Assembly (NCBI RefSeq): GCF_022879595.1
Contig: NZ_CP084266.1
Span: forward strand, 992,001 to 1,056,000
Length of the DNA: 64,000 nt
From: Caballeronia sp. Lep1P3
Lineage (GTDB): Bacteria; Pseudomonadota; Gammaproteobacteria; Burkholderiales; Burkholderiaceae
Direction: 5' to 3'
The notes below the pieces were generated by a model, which had not been told where the DNA came from, did not search any database, and worked only from the letters and a program-made list of their open reading frames with translations. Positions within the stretch are counted from its first letter, which is position 1, and every line of letters begins with the position of its first letter. Made by a program: the position numbers and the translations under genes. Of this stretch, positions 1 to 8,306 are shown piece after piece.

Positions 1-703
1 TAGTATCCCTGCGTGACAGCTGGACGGCCATATGGCTAACCGATTGCTTCAGTCCGCCAGCAAAGGCTAGCGCATCCAGCAGACGCTCCCCTTTTGGCGT
101 GAGCGGCATCATGGAACTGGTGTTCACTTCGCCGACGATCGTGACATTCGACGCATTGTTCTTCGTCACTCTGACGAGCACTTGAGGCTGGTTCGCCTTG
201 CCTTTGAGATGGCTGACGATGGTGCCCTCGATCTGCTCCGCCGTGCGTCCTGCAACATTCACGCGGCCGGCAAACGGAATCGTGACAGTGCCATCGGCGG
301 CTACCATTTGGGTCGGCAGCGTGACACTGGTCGAACCGCCCGAGCCAAGTGAGGGCAACGATACCGGCGCCGCCGAACCGAACAGCATCGCGGGCGGCGT
401 TTCCCAGATCGTCACTTCAATCACATCACCGGGACCGATCTCGTAGGTATTCGTCGTCTTACTCGCGAACGTGTTCGAAAAGCGCCCCAGCTGTTTCGCT
501 TTCGCGAGTCCGCGCGCCAGCACATCGTTGACGTCCACCAACTGAATGCCTTCGATGCGTCCAGAGTCGTGCTGCTCGAGTACCTGCTCACGACTCGCTC
601 CTGACGCCGGGATCCAATCCGGAAAGGTTCCACACCCCGACAGACACAAAGTTGCTAGAGCCCAGACCAACGAGACTTTCTTCTTTATCGAGCTTGACAT
701 CAT
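1..703 (-). CDS. Polysaccharide export outer-membrane lipoprotein (Wza/GumB type), 5' part only
   Basis: Reading the minus strand from an ATG at 703 (a second ATG at 700) gives an open frame that runs off the left edge of the window. The protein begins with a short basic segment, a hydrophobic stretch and a lipobox ending LCLSGC, so it should be a lipoprotein. Around residue 75 it enters the polysaccharide export domain (YEIGPGDVIEVTIWE), followed by an SLBB-like part (VTIVGEVN...MPLTPKGERLLDALAFAGG). The family forms the outer-membrane channel for capsule or exopolysaccharide secretion. The remaining export/synthesis genes, if present, lie to the left of the window. The pel genes at 39-52 kb encode their own PelB/PelC export route, so this protein probably serves a different polymer. 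Confidence 0.88.
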   Translation of the reverse strand, partial: MMSSSIKKKVSLVWALATLCLSGCGTFPDWIPASGASREQVLEQHDSGRIEGIQLVDVNDVLARGLAKAKQLGRFSNTFASKTTNTYEIGPGDVIEVTIWETPPAMLFGSAAPVSLPSLGSGGSTSVTLPTQMVAADGTVTIPFAGRVNVAGRTAEQIEGTIVSHLKGKANQPQVLVRVTKNNASNVTIVGEVNTSSMMPLTPKGERLLDALAFAGGLKQSVSHMAVQLSRRDT

Positions 704-933
704 GTTCTTCTACTATCTAATCCGCCGATGTGGTCTAAGTGCTCAAAACAAGGACGCCGACTTCCTGCACGCGAACTCACTGATTCGAAAGCGGAGTCCC
801 TCGTCGCGGCAGCCATATCGGCTCGCGCTGGACCTCCGCAACCACGAGAAATAAGTCCCGCACCGTCAGCGATAGCGCGGCAAGAATCAACGACAACGAT
901 TCTTTTCCAAGGAGCTTGACATCGAGTTCTTCT
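690..933. repeat. Two near-identical 22-bp direct copies (690-711 and 912-933)
   Basis: Both copies contain GAGCTTGACATC followed, after two differing bases, by GTTCTTCT. The first copy covers the start codons of the export lipoprotein on the minus strand. The second, 222 bp upstream of that gene, could be read as ATG TCA AGC TCC and then closes after about 11 codons. It looks like a duplicated remnant of the gene's 5' end. Confidence 0.5.
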
Positions 934-1750
934 TCTGCCGTTATGCCGCAGAACATAAAATGTCCGGAGTGCCGCCATTCATCCAAATGTCGGCGGCATC
1001 ATTCAATTCGCCACTTTGCGACGCGCCGCGCTCTTGAGATACAGCGATTCCCCGAAACTAATCCTTTCTCGACGACAGCAAGCACTCTAAGGGAGCGCGC
1101 TCATGGTCAATTGCGGGAACTGAGGATTTGTTGCACGTCTTTTCGAGCTTTAGAGCATCTCTCGGCGTAGGCGGTTTGGTCGAATTCGACCAGCCGCAAT
1201 CCCCCTTAGAACGAAAATGGAGCGCAGCAGAACCCCGGGAACGTAACGAACTCTTCGAGCACGCGCACCGCCCAAGCATTTCTTAGCAAGTATTTTTTGC
1301 CGAACCGCGCCCCCGCACAGAGCGCGTCATCTCAAAAAACGGACGCCATTATGGCACGCTTTTAAGTGTCTGCTGTGTGATTTGCTGATTGCGCAACACT
1401 GCCGGCTTGAGTCGGGAAAAATTTCCTGGGCGGTGCAGAACTTCGAGGGGCAGTACCAAACGCTGAAGCGATGTGTGAACGCGTCCCGTGACTGACTAGG
1501 CTCGCCAGATAGAAGCTTGACTTTCCAAGAAGTGGCTTCTCTGTTATCTGGCGTTCGATTCGCTGAAGTCTGAAAGAAACTCCATTGAAGCGGTGAACGC
1601 CCCTAGCGATATGCGTCGCTTAGAGCGGAAGAGCCGTTAGGCCAAAAGCGCAAGAAACGTGAATAGTTCAGCGCTGTCGCTCTTAACGGGTAATGGCGAC
1701 GTCTTAACCATTCTCGCGGCGACGCTCAAGCGCGCTGCGCCGATTCGCAG
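704..1750. other. Long gap without a supported gene
   Basis: About 1.05 kb between the export lipoprotein and hpnL. Short open frames exist on both strands, but none shows a family motif or the high third-position GC of the neighbours. Base composition is less GC-rich than in the surrounding genes. Apart from the 22-bp repeat at 690-711/912-933 nothing recognisable was seen; it should contain the promoter of the export lipoprotein. Confidence 0.5.
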
Positions 1751-2761
1751 CTACTCACGCTCGACGAACTCGCAGTTCGTTGCACGCGTCGCCATCGTGA
1801 TTCTCTCTTCTATGCGCAAAACAGCCATTCCAATGCCCGCCCATATCACTTCGCGCATGCGTTTGATTAACGCGAGCGACAGCGCACTTTCACCATCAAT
1901 ACCGAACGCAGCCGAAAGCGTAACGATCGCCACCTCCTGCACCCCAAGACCCGCGGGCGCGACGAACGCAGCGTTGCGGACCGCCTGCACGAGCGCTTCG
2001 ACAGCAACCGCGCCGTTAATCGATATGGGATGTCCGAGCAACTGCATCGCTAATTCGATCTCCAACGCGCCAAGAACATAGCCCGCGAATTGCCATGCAA
2101 AGGCGCCAAGGCAAAGTCGCGGACGCCGCAGCAATGCGCGCACTTCGCAATCGACGCGCGCCCCATCGATGCGAAAGCCCCGCTTGGCGGCAGGCCCTAA
2201 CCAACTCCGCGCGATCGATTCGAGCCGTCGAAATGGCGCGCCTTTGTGCGCTAACGCAAACGCGGCAATCCCTATGGGCAGCGAGATCACCAAAGCCCAG
2301 CCGATGACGGATGTCAGACTGCTCACCTTGCCGGCGTGCGCGAGCAGCAGCGTGAGTCCGAGCATCGTCAGCGCAAACTGGACGGCTATCGTCACCAGCA
2401 CTTCGACGACGACCGAGGCGCTTGCCTTGCTCGCGTCCGGAAGATGCCGCATCGCGAGACGAATGCCGACGACTTCTCCCGCTACGCCCGCGACTGGCAG
2501 CAGGCGCCCGACCGCTTCGCGCACGACAGCGATCCGCCAAAGAACGCTCAGTCCTATGCGCCCGTCGAGAAGCAATTGCCACGCGCGCGCATCGAGTAAC
2601 AACGGCAACGCGTGCAGCGGCACGAGCAAGAGCAGCATCGGCCCGGCTTCTCGAATGAGCGACAAGGAACCTGACACGCTCGCGCGCGATGCGAGTGCGG
2701 CGAGCAGTGCAAGCACCGCGGGCCAGCGGAGCCACTTGAACAAGGTCAGCAAGGCCGTCAC
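1751..2761 (-). CDS. hpnL: HpnL, hopanoid-associated integral membrane protein (LPG-synthase TM-like)
   Basis: A protein of 336 residues with at least six hydrophobic segments, of the HpnL/UPF0104 type related to the membrane domain of lysyl-phosphatidylglycerol synthase. A conserved-looking part is EALVQAVRNAAFVAPAGLGVQEVAIVTL near the C-terminus. A longer upstream frame exists, but its first 64 residues are arginine-rich shadow sequence of hpnK. I chose the GTG at 2761, which overlaps the hpnK stop by 4 bases (GTGA), typical of translational coupling. HpnL has been suggested to act in the handling or transport of hopanoids; the molecular role is not settled. It is the last gene of the hpnIJKL run. 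Confidence 0.85.
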   Translation of the reverse strand: MTALLTLFKWLRWPAVLALLAALASRASVSGSLSLIREAGPMLLLLVPLHALPLLLDARAWQLLLDGRIGLSVLWRIAVVREAVGRLLPVAGVAGEVVGIRLAMRHLPDASKASASVVVEVLVTIAVQFALTMLGLTLLLAHAGKVSSLTSVIGWALVISLPIGIAAFALAHKGAPFRRLESIARSWLGPAAKRGFRIDGARVDCEVRALLRRPRLCLGAFAWQFAGYVLGALEIELAMQLLGHPISINGAVAVEALVQAVRNAAFVAPAGLGVQEVAIVTLSAAFGIDGESALSLALIKRMREVIWAGIGMAVLRIEERITMATRATNCEFVERE

Positions 2762-3606
2762 GAGACGAGCCTCGCCTCTTTGCAAGCGCCGGCTGCTGCC
2801 GGAAAGACATCGCCGAAACCGCCGCACTTCACGTTCATCGACGCAAGCGCTTGCGCGATGCGCGGCGAGCAGAGCGCGGCGAGTTCGTCCGCATGCCGAT
2901 AGCCGCGCATCGCCGGCGTGATCGGCAATTCGCCTTCTGTCGCGGGATGGCAATAGAGTTCCAGCACGCCTTGCGGCGCACGCGCGAGCGTCGCGAGCAT
3001 GGCCGACTCATTCATGCTGCCCGTGGCGGCAAGGCCCGCCACCCAATCGTTATGCGCGATGCCCGCGCGCGCAAGACGTGCCCTTACTAAAGCGATCCAT
3101 GGCGCGAGCCATAGCGAGCCACTGACGTCGCGTGGCAAACGCATGGCGCGCATACCGAACCTCGGGCCGATATTCACTATGAGGTCAAGCACCGTCGGAT
3201 GCAGATGAAAATGCTTGTGCGTATTGACGTGATCGAGCGCAAGGCCGGTCCGCGAAAACGCTTCGAATTGCGCCTCGATTTCATGCGCAAGCTGCCGGCG
3301 CACATGCGGCAGCATGAAGAAGCGAACGCCGTTGCCGAACATCGTTCCCTCGAAACGGCCTTCGTTATCGGTGAGATGAGGAATCGTTTCACGCGCAAGC
3401 GTCGAGAAGCCATCCGTCAGCGTGAGATGCAAGCCCACGCGCAAGCCTGGCAATCGGCGCGCAATATCGACGGCTTCGCTGGCCGCTGGCGCGCTTACCA
3501 TGAGGCTCGCGCACGTCAGTATTCCGCGTTGATGAGCGAGCGCCACCGCATCGTTCACGCGCGCATGCAATCCGAAGTCGTCGGCCGTAACGATGAGCGC
3601 TTGCAC
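2758..3606 (-). CDS. hpnK: HpnK, YdjC/ChbG-type deacetylase of hopanoid side-chain biosynthesis
   Basis: A protein of 282 residues of the YdjC/ChbG carbohydrate deacetylase family. The metal-binding N-terminal motif TADDFG is at residues 7-12, and a histidine cluster DHVNTHKHFHLHP follows near residue 125. In known hopanoid pathways HpnK removes the acetyl group from N-acetylglucosaminyl bacteriohopanetetrol made by HpnI, giving the glucosamine form used by HpnJ. The gene starts 5 bases after the hpnJ stop and overlaps hpnL by 4 bases, so it is central in a tightly coupled operon. Length and motifs are complete. Confidence 0.92.
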   Translation of the reverse strand: MQALIVTADDFGLHARVNDAVALAHQRGILTCASLMVSAPAASEAVDIARRLPGLRVGLHLTLTDGFSTLARETIPHLTDNEGRFEGTMFGNGVRFFMLPHVRRQLAHEIEAQFEAFSRTGLALDHVNTHKHFHLHPTVLDLIVNIGPRFGMRAMRLPRDVSGSLWLAPWIALVRARLARAGIAHNDWVAGLAATGSMNESAMLATLARAPQGVLELYCHPATEGELPITPAMRGYRHADELAALCSPRIAQALASMNVKCGGFGDVFPAAAGACKEARLVS

Positions 3607-3610
3607 CGCG

Positions 3611-5035
3611 CTACGCCTCGTGCGCGCGCAGGAAGCGGAAGAACTCGACGCCCTCGCGCAAACGGCGCTTCGTCATGTCCCAGCTCGTCAACATTTCCCG
3701 CACGATTTCCCAGATCTTCGACGGCCGGAAGTAAAAGCGCTTATAGAACCGTTCCAGCTCGTGATAGATGTCCTCGCGCGAGAGATGCGGATAACCGATC
3801 GCCGCGAGTTGCACGCCTTCCTTGCTCACGAGATTGATGACCTTATTCTCTTCGAGCCATCCATTCTGAACCGCCTGCTCATACAGCTTCGTACCCGGAT
3901 AAGGCGCTGCAAGCGACACCTGAATCGTGTGCGGATTGATGTCCTTCGCGTACTGAATCGTCTTCTCTATCGTGTCCTTCGTCTCTCCGGGCAAGCCGAG
4001 AATGAACGTGCCATGCACCTTGATGTCGAGCTCACGGCAATCGCTCGCGAAGCGCCGCGCAATGGCGGTGCTCAGGCCCTTCTTGATGTTGAGGAGGATT
4101 TGATCGTCGCCCGATTCATAGCCGACCAGCAAGAGGCGCAAGCCGTTTTCCTTCATGACCTTGAGAGTCGAGTAAGGCACGTTGGCTTTCGCATTGCATG
4201 ACCATGTGACGCCGAGCTTCCCAAGCCCTCGCGCGATTTCCTCTACGCGCGGTTTGAAGTCGGTGAACGTATCGTCGTCGAACATGATCTCTTTGACTTC
4301 GGGCATGTTGTCGCGAATCCATTTCACTTCGGCCAGAACGTTCTCGACCGAACGCACGCGATAGCGATGCCCGCCCACCGTTTGCGGCCATAGACAAAAC
4401 GTGCAGCGCGAGCGGCAGCCCCGCCCGGTGTAGATGGAAACGTAGGGATAGTTGAGATAACCGATGAAGTAGTTATCGATATTCAGATCCCGTTTGTAGA
4501 CCGGCGCGACGAACGGAAGCTCGTCCATGTTTTCGAGGATCGGGCGAGCTTCGTTGTGTTCGATGGAACCGTCCGGCAAGCGATAGCTCAGACCGCGGAT
4601 GCCGGCCATCGGCTTACCTTCGGCAATTTCCTTGCAAGTGAAATCGAATTCCTCGCGGCATACGAAGTCGATGGCTTCGCTCGCGGTCAGAGAATTATGC
4701 GGATCGACCGCGACCTTCGCGCCCACCATACCGACGAGCGTGGATGGCGCACGCGCCTTGAGCTGCTCGGCAAAGAGCGCATCCGAGGGAAACGAGGGCG
4801 TGCTGGTATGGATGATGACCAGTTCGTATTCCGAAGCAATCGCAAGCGTCGCCTCGACTGACAGGTCGTCGGCTGGCGCATCGAGCACGCGGCTTCCTGG
4901 AATCAGCGCGGCCGACTGCGCGAGCCACGTCGGATACCAGAACGACCGTATCTCGCGCTTCGCCTGATAGCGCGAACCGGCACCGCCGTCGAATCCGTCG
5001 AAAGAAGGCGCCTGCAGAAAGAGCGTTTTCATCAT
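3611..5035 (-). CDS. hpnJ: HpnJ, radical SAM protein of hopanoid cyclitol ether formation
   Basis: A protein of 474 residues: an N-terminal B12-binding-like region, then a radical SAM core with the CxxxCxxC cluster at C207, C211 and C214 (GRGCRSRCTFCLWPQ). In the pathway HpnJ is proposed to contract the glucosamine ring of BHT-glucosamine to the cyclitol ether. The longest frame starts at 5107 inside hpnI, but the MMKTLFLQAP start at 5035 matches the family and follows a GAGGC ribosome site 17 bases after the hpnI stop. The order hpnI-J-K-L is collinear with the biochemical steps except for the J/K order. Confidence 0.93.
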   Translation of the reverse strand: MMKTLFLQAPSFDGFDGGAGSRYQAKREIRSFWYPTWLAQSAALIPGSRVLDAPADDLSVEATLAIASEYELVIIHTSTPSFPSDALFAEQLKARAPSTLVGMVGAKVAVDPHNSLTASEAIDFVCREEFDFTCKEIAEGKPMAGIRGLSYRLPDGSIEHNEARPILENMDELPFVAPVYKRDLNIDNYFIGYLNYPYVSIYTGRGCRSRCTFCLWPQTVGGHRYRVRSVENVLAEVKWIRDNMPEVKEIMFDDDTFTDFKPRVEEIARGLGKLGVTWSCNAKANVPYSTLKVMKENGLRLLLVGYESGDDQILLNIKKGLSTAIARRFASDCRELDIKVHGTFILGLPGETKDTIEKTIQYAKDINPHTIQVSLAAPYPGTKLYEQAVQNGWLEENKVINLVSKEGVQLAAIGYPHLSREDIYHELERFYKRFYFRPSKIWEIVREMLTSWDMTKRRLREGVEFFRFLRAHEA

Positions 5036-5051
5036 GAGTGAGCCTCGGCTA

Positions 5052-6296
5052 TCAAAGCGAGTCGTTATCCGATACGGGCGCCTCTGCGCGATAGGCGTCC
5101 CGGACATCCCCGATCGGCACGCGCGCGCCGCGCCAGTTCACATTCGAGCCGAACAGTGCGGCGAACCATTGCACGCACATGAGCGCGTCGCGCAATGGAA
5201 TCAGCGGCAAGTTCCACCAGAAATGCCGCCACGAGCGCGCGCAACGCCAGTGCAATAAAAGTCGCGCGCTCAAGCCGAGCGACGTGCTTGTGTCGACGAT
5301 CGTATCCGCAATGGATTGAACGAGATCGGCGCCGCTCGTATCGAGACTCACGCCAATGAGCGCGCTCGTCAGAAGCCACGGAGAAGTCAGCGTCAGGCAA
5401 AGAAAGAGAAATCCCGCCGGATTCACTGAGCGGATCGTCCTTAGCCAGCGCGTTTCGCGGTGCCACAGCGGAGCGAAGCGGTTCTCGATGACGTCCGTGG
5501 TCACGACGATCCCCGACAATACCGTGCGCTTTCCGCACGCCCGGACGCGATCGGCCAGCCAGTAGTCATCCGCAAGGCAATCGCGCAAAGCCTCGAAACC
5601 GCCGGCCTGTTCAAGCATTTCTCTGCTAAGCGCAAGTGTCGCCCCAAAACCGAAGCGACCGTAACCGCCCAGATTAGCCACATCGACCGAAGGCGCGAAC
5701 CATTCGTCGATGAATAAGCCGCCAAGCCGCGACCAGAAGCCGCCAACGCAGCGCGCACGGTAAAGGCACGTCACGAGTCCGATTCTCGCGTCCGCAAGCG
5801 GCGCTGTCACGCGCGTCAGATAATCCGGCCCGACTGAAATATCGCTGTCCGCAATGACGAGCCATTCGTGCCTTGCACGTTCGATCAAATTGAGCAGATT
5901 GCTGACCTTGAGATTCGTGCCGTGTATTTCCGCATTGACGACCAGTGCGATGTCGCGCTCGGGATAGGCCTGAATGAGCCGCCTTACGACGCTTGCAGCG
6001 GCATCGTCCGCGCTAGCGACGCCGAACACAAGTTGATACGAAGGATGTGCTTGCGTGCAAAAGCTCTCGAGATTCCAATAGAGGCGCGGCTCCGCACCGC
6101 ACAGCGGCTTGAGCACCGACACCGGCATATGAAGAGACGACAGGTTTTCATCGTGCTGAATATCGACAGGCACGCGGCGCATGCCGCGCGCGCCCGCATG
6201 CACGAGCGCGGCAATGGCGATATAGCAAGTCGAGGCGCCGCACAGCGCGATGACGAGCCACAGGAACGCGCCAACCGAATGCGCGCTCAAGCGCAC
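5052..6296 (-). CDS. hpnI: HpnI, hopanoid N-acetylglucosaminyl transferase (GT2/GT21-like)
   Basis: A protein of 414 residues resembling ceramide glucosyltransferases. An N-terminal membrane anchor (about residues 8-35) is followed by the glycosyltransferase domain with ADSD near residue 150, DDYWLAD near residue 240 and RETRWLRT near residue 280 (the D-D-(Q/R)xxRW pattern of processive GT2-like enzymes), then C-terminal hydrophobic segments. HpnI transfers N-acetylglucosamine to bacteriohopanetetrol at the inner membrane. It is the first gene of hpnIJKL; the promoter should lie in 6297-6471. The squalene-hopene cyclase and the HpnH/HpnG genes that make the substrate are not in this window. 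Confidence 0.92.
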   Translation of the reverse strand: MRLSAHSVGAFLWLVIALCGASTCYIAIAALVHAGARGMRRVPVDIQHDENLSSLHMPVSVLKPLCGAEPRLYWNLESFCTQAHPSYQLVFGVASADDAAASVVRRLIQAYPERDIALVVNAEIHGTNLKVSNLLNLIERARHEWLVIADSDISVGPDYLTRVTAPLADARIGLVTCLYRARCVGGFWSRLGGLFIDEWFAPSVDVANLGGYGRFGFGATLALSREMLEQAGGFEALRDCLADDYWLADRVRACGKRTVLSGIVVTTDVIENRFAPLWHRETRWLRTIRSVNPAGFLFLCLTLTSPWLLTSALIGVSLDTSGADLVQSIADTIVDTSTSLGLSARLLLHWRCARSWRHFWWNLPLIPLRDALMCVQWFAALFGSNVNWRGARVPIGDVRDAYRAEAPVSDNDSL

Positions 6297-6471
6297 CTCG
6301 CCGATTGCGCAGACGACTCATTGGTTCTTTGCGTGCAGCGCGGGCGCACGCACTTGATCGGTCGCTCGGACATGGACGGACATCGCAGACGTCAATGCGT
6401 CCAGACTGCGGCCATGACGCTTAAGAAAGGCTTAAGGGCCGCGCCGCGAGCGAAAATCGAAACGCAGCGGC

Positions 6472-7068
6472 TTACCGGCGCCTGGTCAGGCCCGGCATCA
6501 TCCGCATCAATACGGCGTCACGTATGACGAAGTGGTGAAAGAGCGCGGCTGCCGCATGACACGCCGCCAGCACGATGATGGTCCATCCCACCAGATCGTG
6601 CGCTTCGCCGACAGTGTGATGCGCGGCCTTGCTGAATGGCGGAAAAGGCGCGCCGATTGCCAGGCCGAAGAAGCTCATCGATTCATTGCCCGACCAGCGC
6701 AGAATGAAACCCAGTACCGCTTCGGCTACGAGCAGCCCGTAGAGAAGATAGTGCACGCCCTTGGCCGCCAACTCCGCCCAGCCAGCGGTTTCAACCGGCG
6801 CCTGATGCCCGGGCGACAAACGCCATACGATCCGCACGACGATCACCGCCGCGAGGATCATCCCGAACGACATATGCGCGACGATCATCAAGTGGCGCGT
6901 CGGCTTAGGCGCGAAGCCCCACGTCTGCGCGAGAGCGAACTGCGTGAGCACCAGAACAACGGTAAGCCAATGCAAAGCGATAGACAGGCGATCGTAGGTC
7001 GTTTTGTCATCGCCGGCGGCGATGCGCGTGGCCGTGTCCGACGCTTTGGAGAAGGTGTCGCGTTGCAT
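6472..7068 (-). CDS. Cytochrome b561 family protein
   Basis: A protein of 198 residues with four hydrophobic helices and the expected histidines for two b-type hemes: ALHWLTVVL in helix 1, VAHMSFG in helix 2, VHYLLYGLL in helix 3 and AHDLVGWTII in helix 4. The family (CybB/YceJ) sits in the inner membrane and moves electrons from ubiquinol, some members to superoxide. It lies 175 bp upstream of hpnI on the same strand and is divergent from the LysR gene at 7223. No functional link to the hopanoid genes is evident. Confidence 0.92.
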   Translation of the reverse strand: MQRDTFSKASDTATRIAAGDDKTTYDRLSIALHWLTVVLVLTQFALAQTWGFAPKPTRHLMIVAHMSFGMILAAVIVVRIVWRLSPGHQAPVETAGWAELAAKGVHYLLYGLLVAEAVLGFILRWSGNESMSFFGLAIGAPFPPFSKAAHHTVGEAHDLVGWTIIVLAACHAAAALFHHFVIRDAVLMRMMPGLTRRR

Positions 7069-7222
7069 GGGTTCCAGTTCCGGATGAGGCTGCTTCTAAT
7101 CGGCTTCAGAGCCTATACGAAACAAACTGAAGATTCGCTTAAGGCGCAAGTCTTGCATTCGCATATGACATGATGACGTTCCTACATCGTAAGCGACGCG
7201 CTTGAACTTCAGGAACGCCGAC

Positions 7223-8122
7223 ATGAATCTCAGGTCCTTGCAGTGTTTCGTCATTCTCGCCGAGGAACTGAATTTCAGCCGCGCAGCCGAGCGACTTCAT
7301 ATTGCGCAACCCGCACTGAGCCAGCAAATCCGGCTCCTGGAAGACAGGCTCGGCACGCAGCTCGTCGATCGCGCGAGGCGGCCACTGCGGCTCACCGAAG
7401 CGGGTCACTATTTCTGCACGGAGGCGCGGCAGATCCTCGGCTCGCTGGAACAGGCAAGCCTCGGCGCGCAGGAAATCGGCATGGGGCGGCGCGGGTGGCT
7501 TTCCATCGGATTCACGCGATCCGCCATGTACAGCATCCTGCCGCCCGCGCTAAAGGCGTTTCATCATGCGTATCCGCAAGTCGAATTGAAGCTCTTCGAA
7601 ATGCTGACGGAGCAGCAGACCGACGCACTGAACGACATGCGAATCCACGTCGGCATTGGACGCCAGCCGCTTGCCATTCCCGGATGCACGTCGTATCCGC
7701 TTTTGCGTGAACATATCGTCGCGGCGCTCGCGCCCGATCACCCTTTAGCGGCGAAGAAGAAAGTAAGCATCGCGGAACTCGCCGATACGCCGCTCATCCT
7801 CTATCCCAAACATCCGAATGCGCAGTTCAAGCGCACTGTGCAGTCGCTCTATCGCGATGCGGGCGTGACGCCTTTCATCGCGCATCAGGCCTATGAGATT
7901 CAGACCGCTATCGCGCTCGTCGCGGCGGGGCTGGGGGTTACGTTCGTCGGCGAGTCGGTGGCGCGGCACGGACGCACAGACGTCGTCTTTCGTCCGCTCG
8001 CGGGGCCGGGCGCATCGCAATGGTCGACGCTTGCCGTCACCTTCCGCACCGATGACGATTCGCCTCATATGCGCGCGTTTCTGCGCTGTCTTCCCGCGCC
8101 TCTGAGCGCCTCCGAACTATAA
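7223..8122 (+). CDS. LysR-family regulator of the downstream MFS/ligJ/ligK operon
   Basis: A protein of 299 residues. The N-terminal winged helix (MNLRSLQCFVILAEELNFSR, AERLHIAQPALSQQIRLLE) is followed by a complete substrate-binding domain. The frame is open from 7202, but the ATG at 7223 gives the canonical LysR N-terminus and has an AGGAAC ribosome site. It reads in the same direction as the permease at 8307, with a 184-bp gap carrying a perfect inverted repeat at 8117-8136. By position it likely activates the permease-ligJ-ligK genes in response to an aromatic-derived acid. The ligand is unknown. Confidence 0.92.
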   Translation: MNLRSLQCFVILAEELNFSRAAERLHIAQPALSQQIRLLEDRLGTQLVDRARRPLRLTEAGHYFCTEARQILGSLEQASLGAQEIGMGRRGWLSIGFTRSAMYSILPPALKAFHHAYPQVELKLFEMLTEQQTDALNDMRIHVGIGRQPLAIPGCTSYPLLREHIVAALAPDHPLAAKKKVSIAELADTPLILYPKHPNAQFKRTVQSLYRDAGVTPFIAHQAYEIQTAIALVAAGLGVTFVGESVARHGRTDVVFRPLAGPGASQWSTLAVTFRTDDDSPHMRAFLRCLPAPLSASEL

Positions 8123-8136
8123 GTCGGGCCTTATAG
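8117..8136. promoter_or_regulatory. Inverted repeat CTATAAG-N6-CTTATAG, candidate LysR operator
   Basis: Perfect 7-bp arms separated by six bases, overlapping the LysR stop codon and 170 bp before the permease start. A further ATAAG follows at about 8142. The AT-rich arms and lack of a T-run argue against a terminator. LysR proteins usually bind T-N11-A-like dyads; here the internal spacing is one base longer, so the assignment is tentative. Confidence 0.45.
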
Positions 8137-8306
8137 AACAATAAGCAACTCGTCTTGGACGCGCGCTTCTGCCATTCTTATCATCGTTTCATGCTCGAAG
8201 AGGCGTGCGCATTGTGCGCGGCCCATTCGCGCGAGCGGACGGCGTAGGCCGTTTGTAAAGCATGGGCCAGAGAGCCCGCGATCCGACGAAAAAACGTGGA
8301 GACGGC

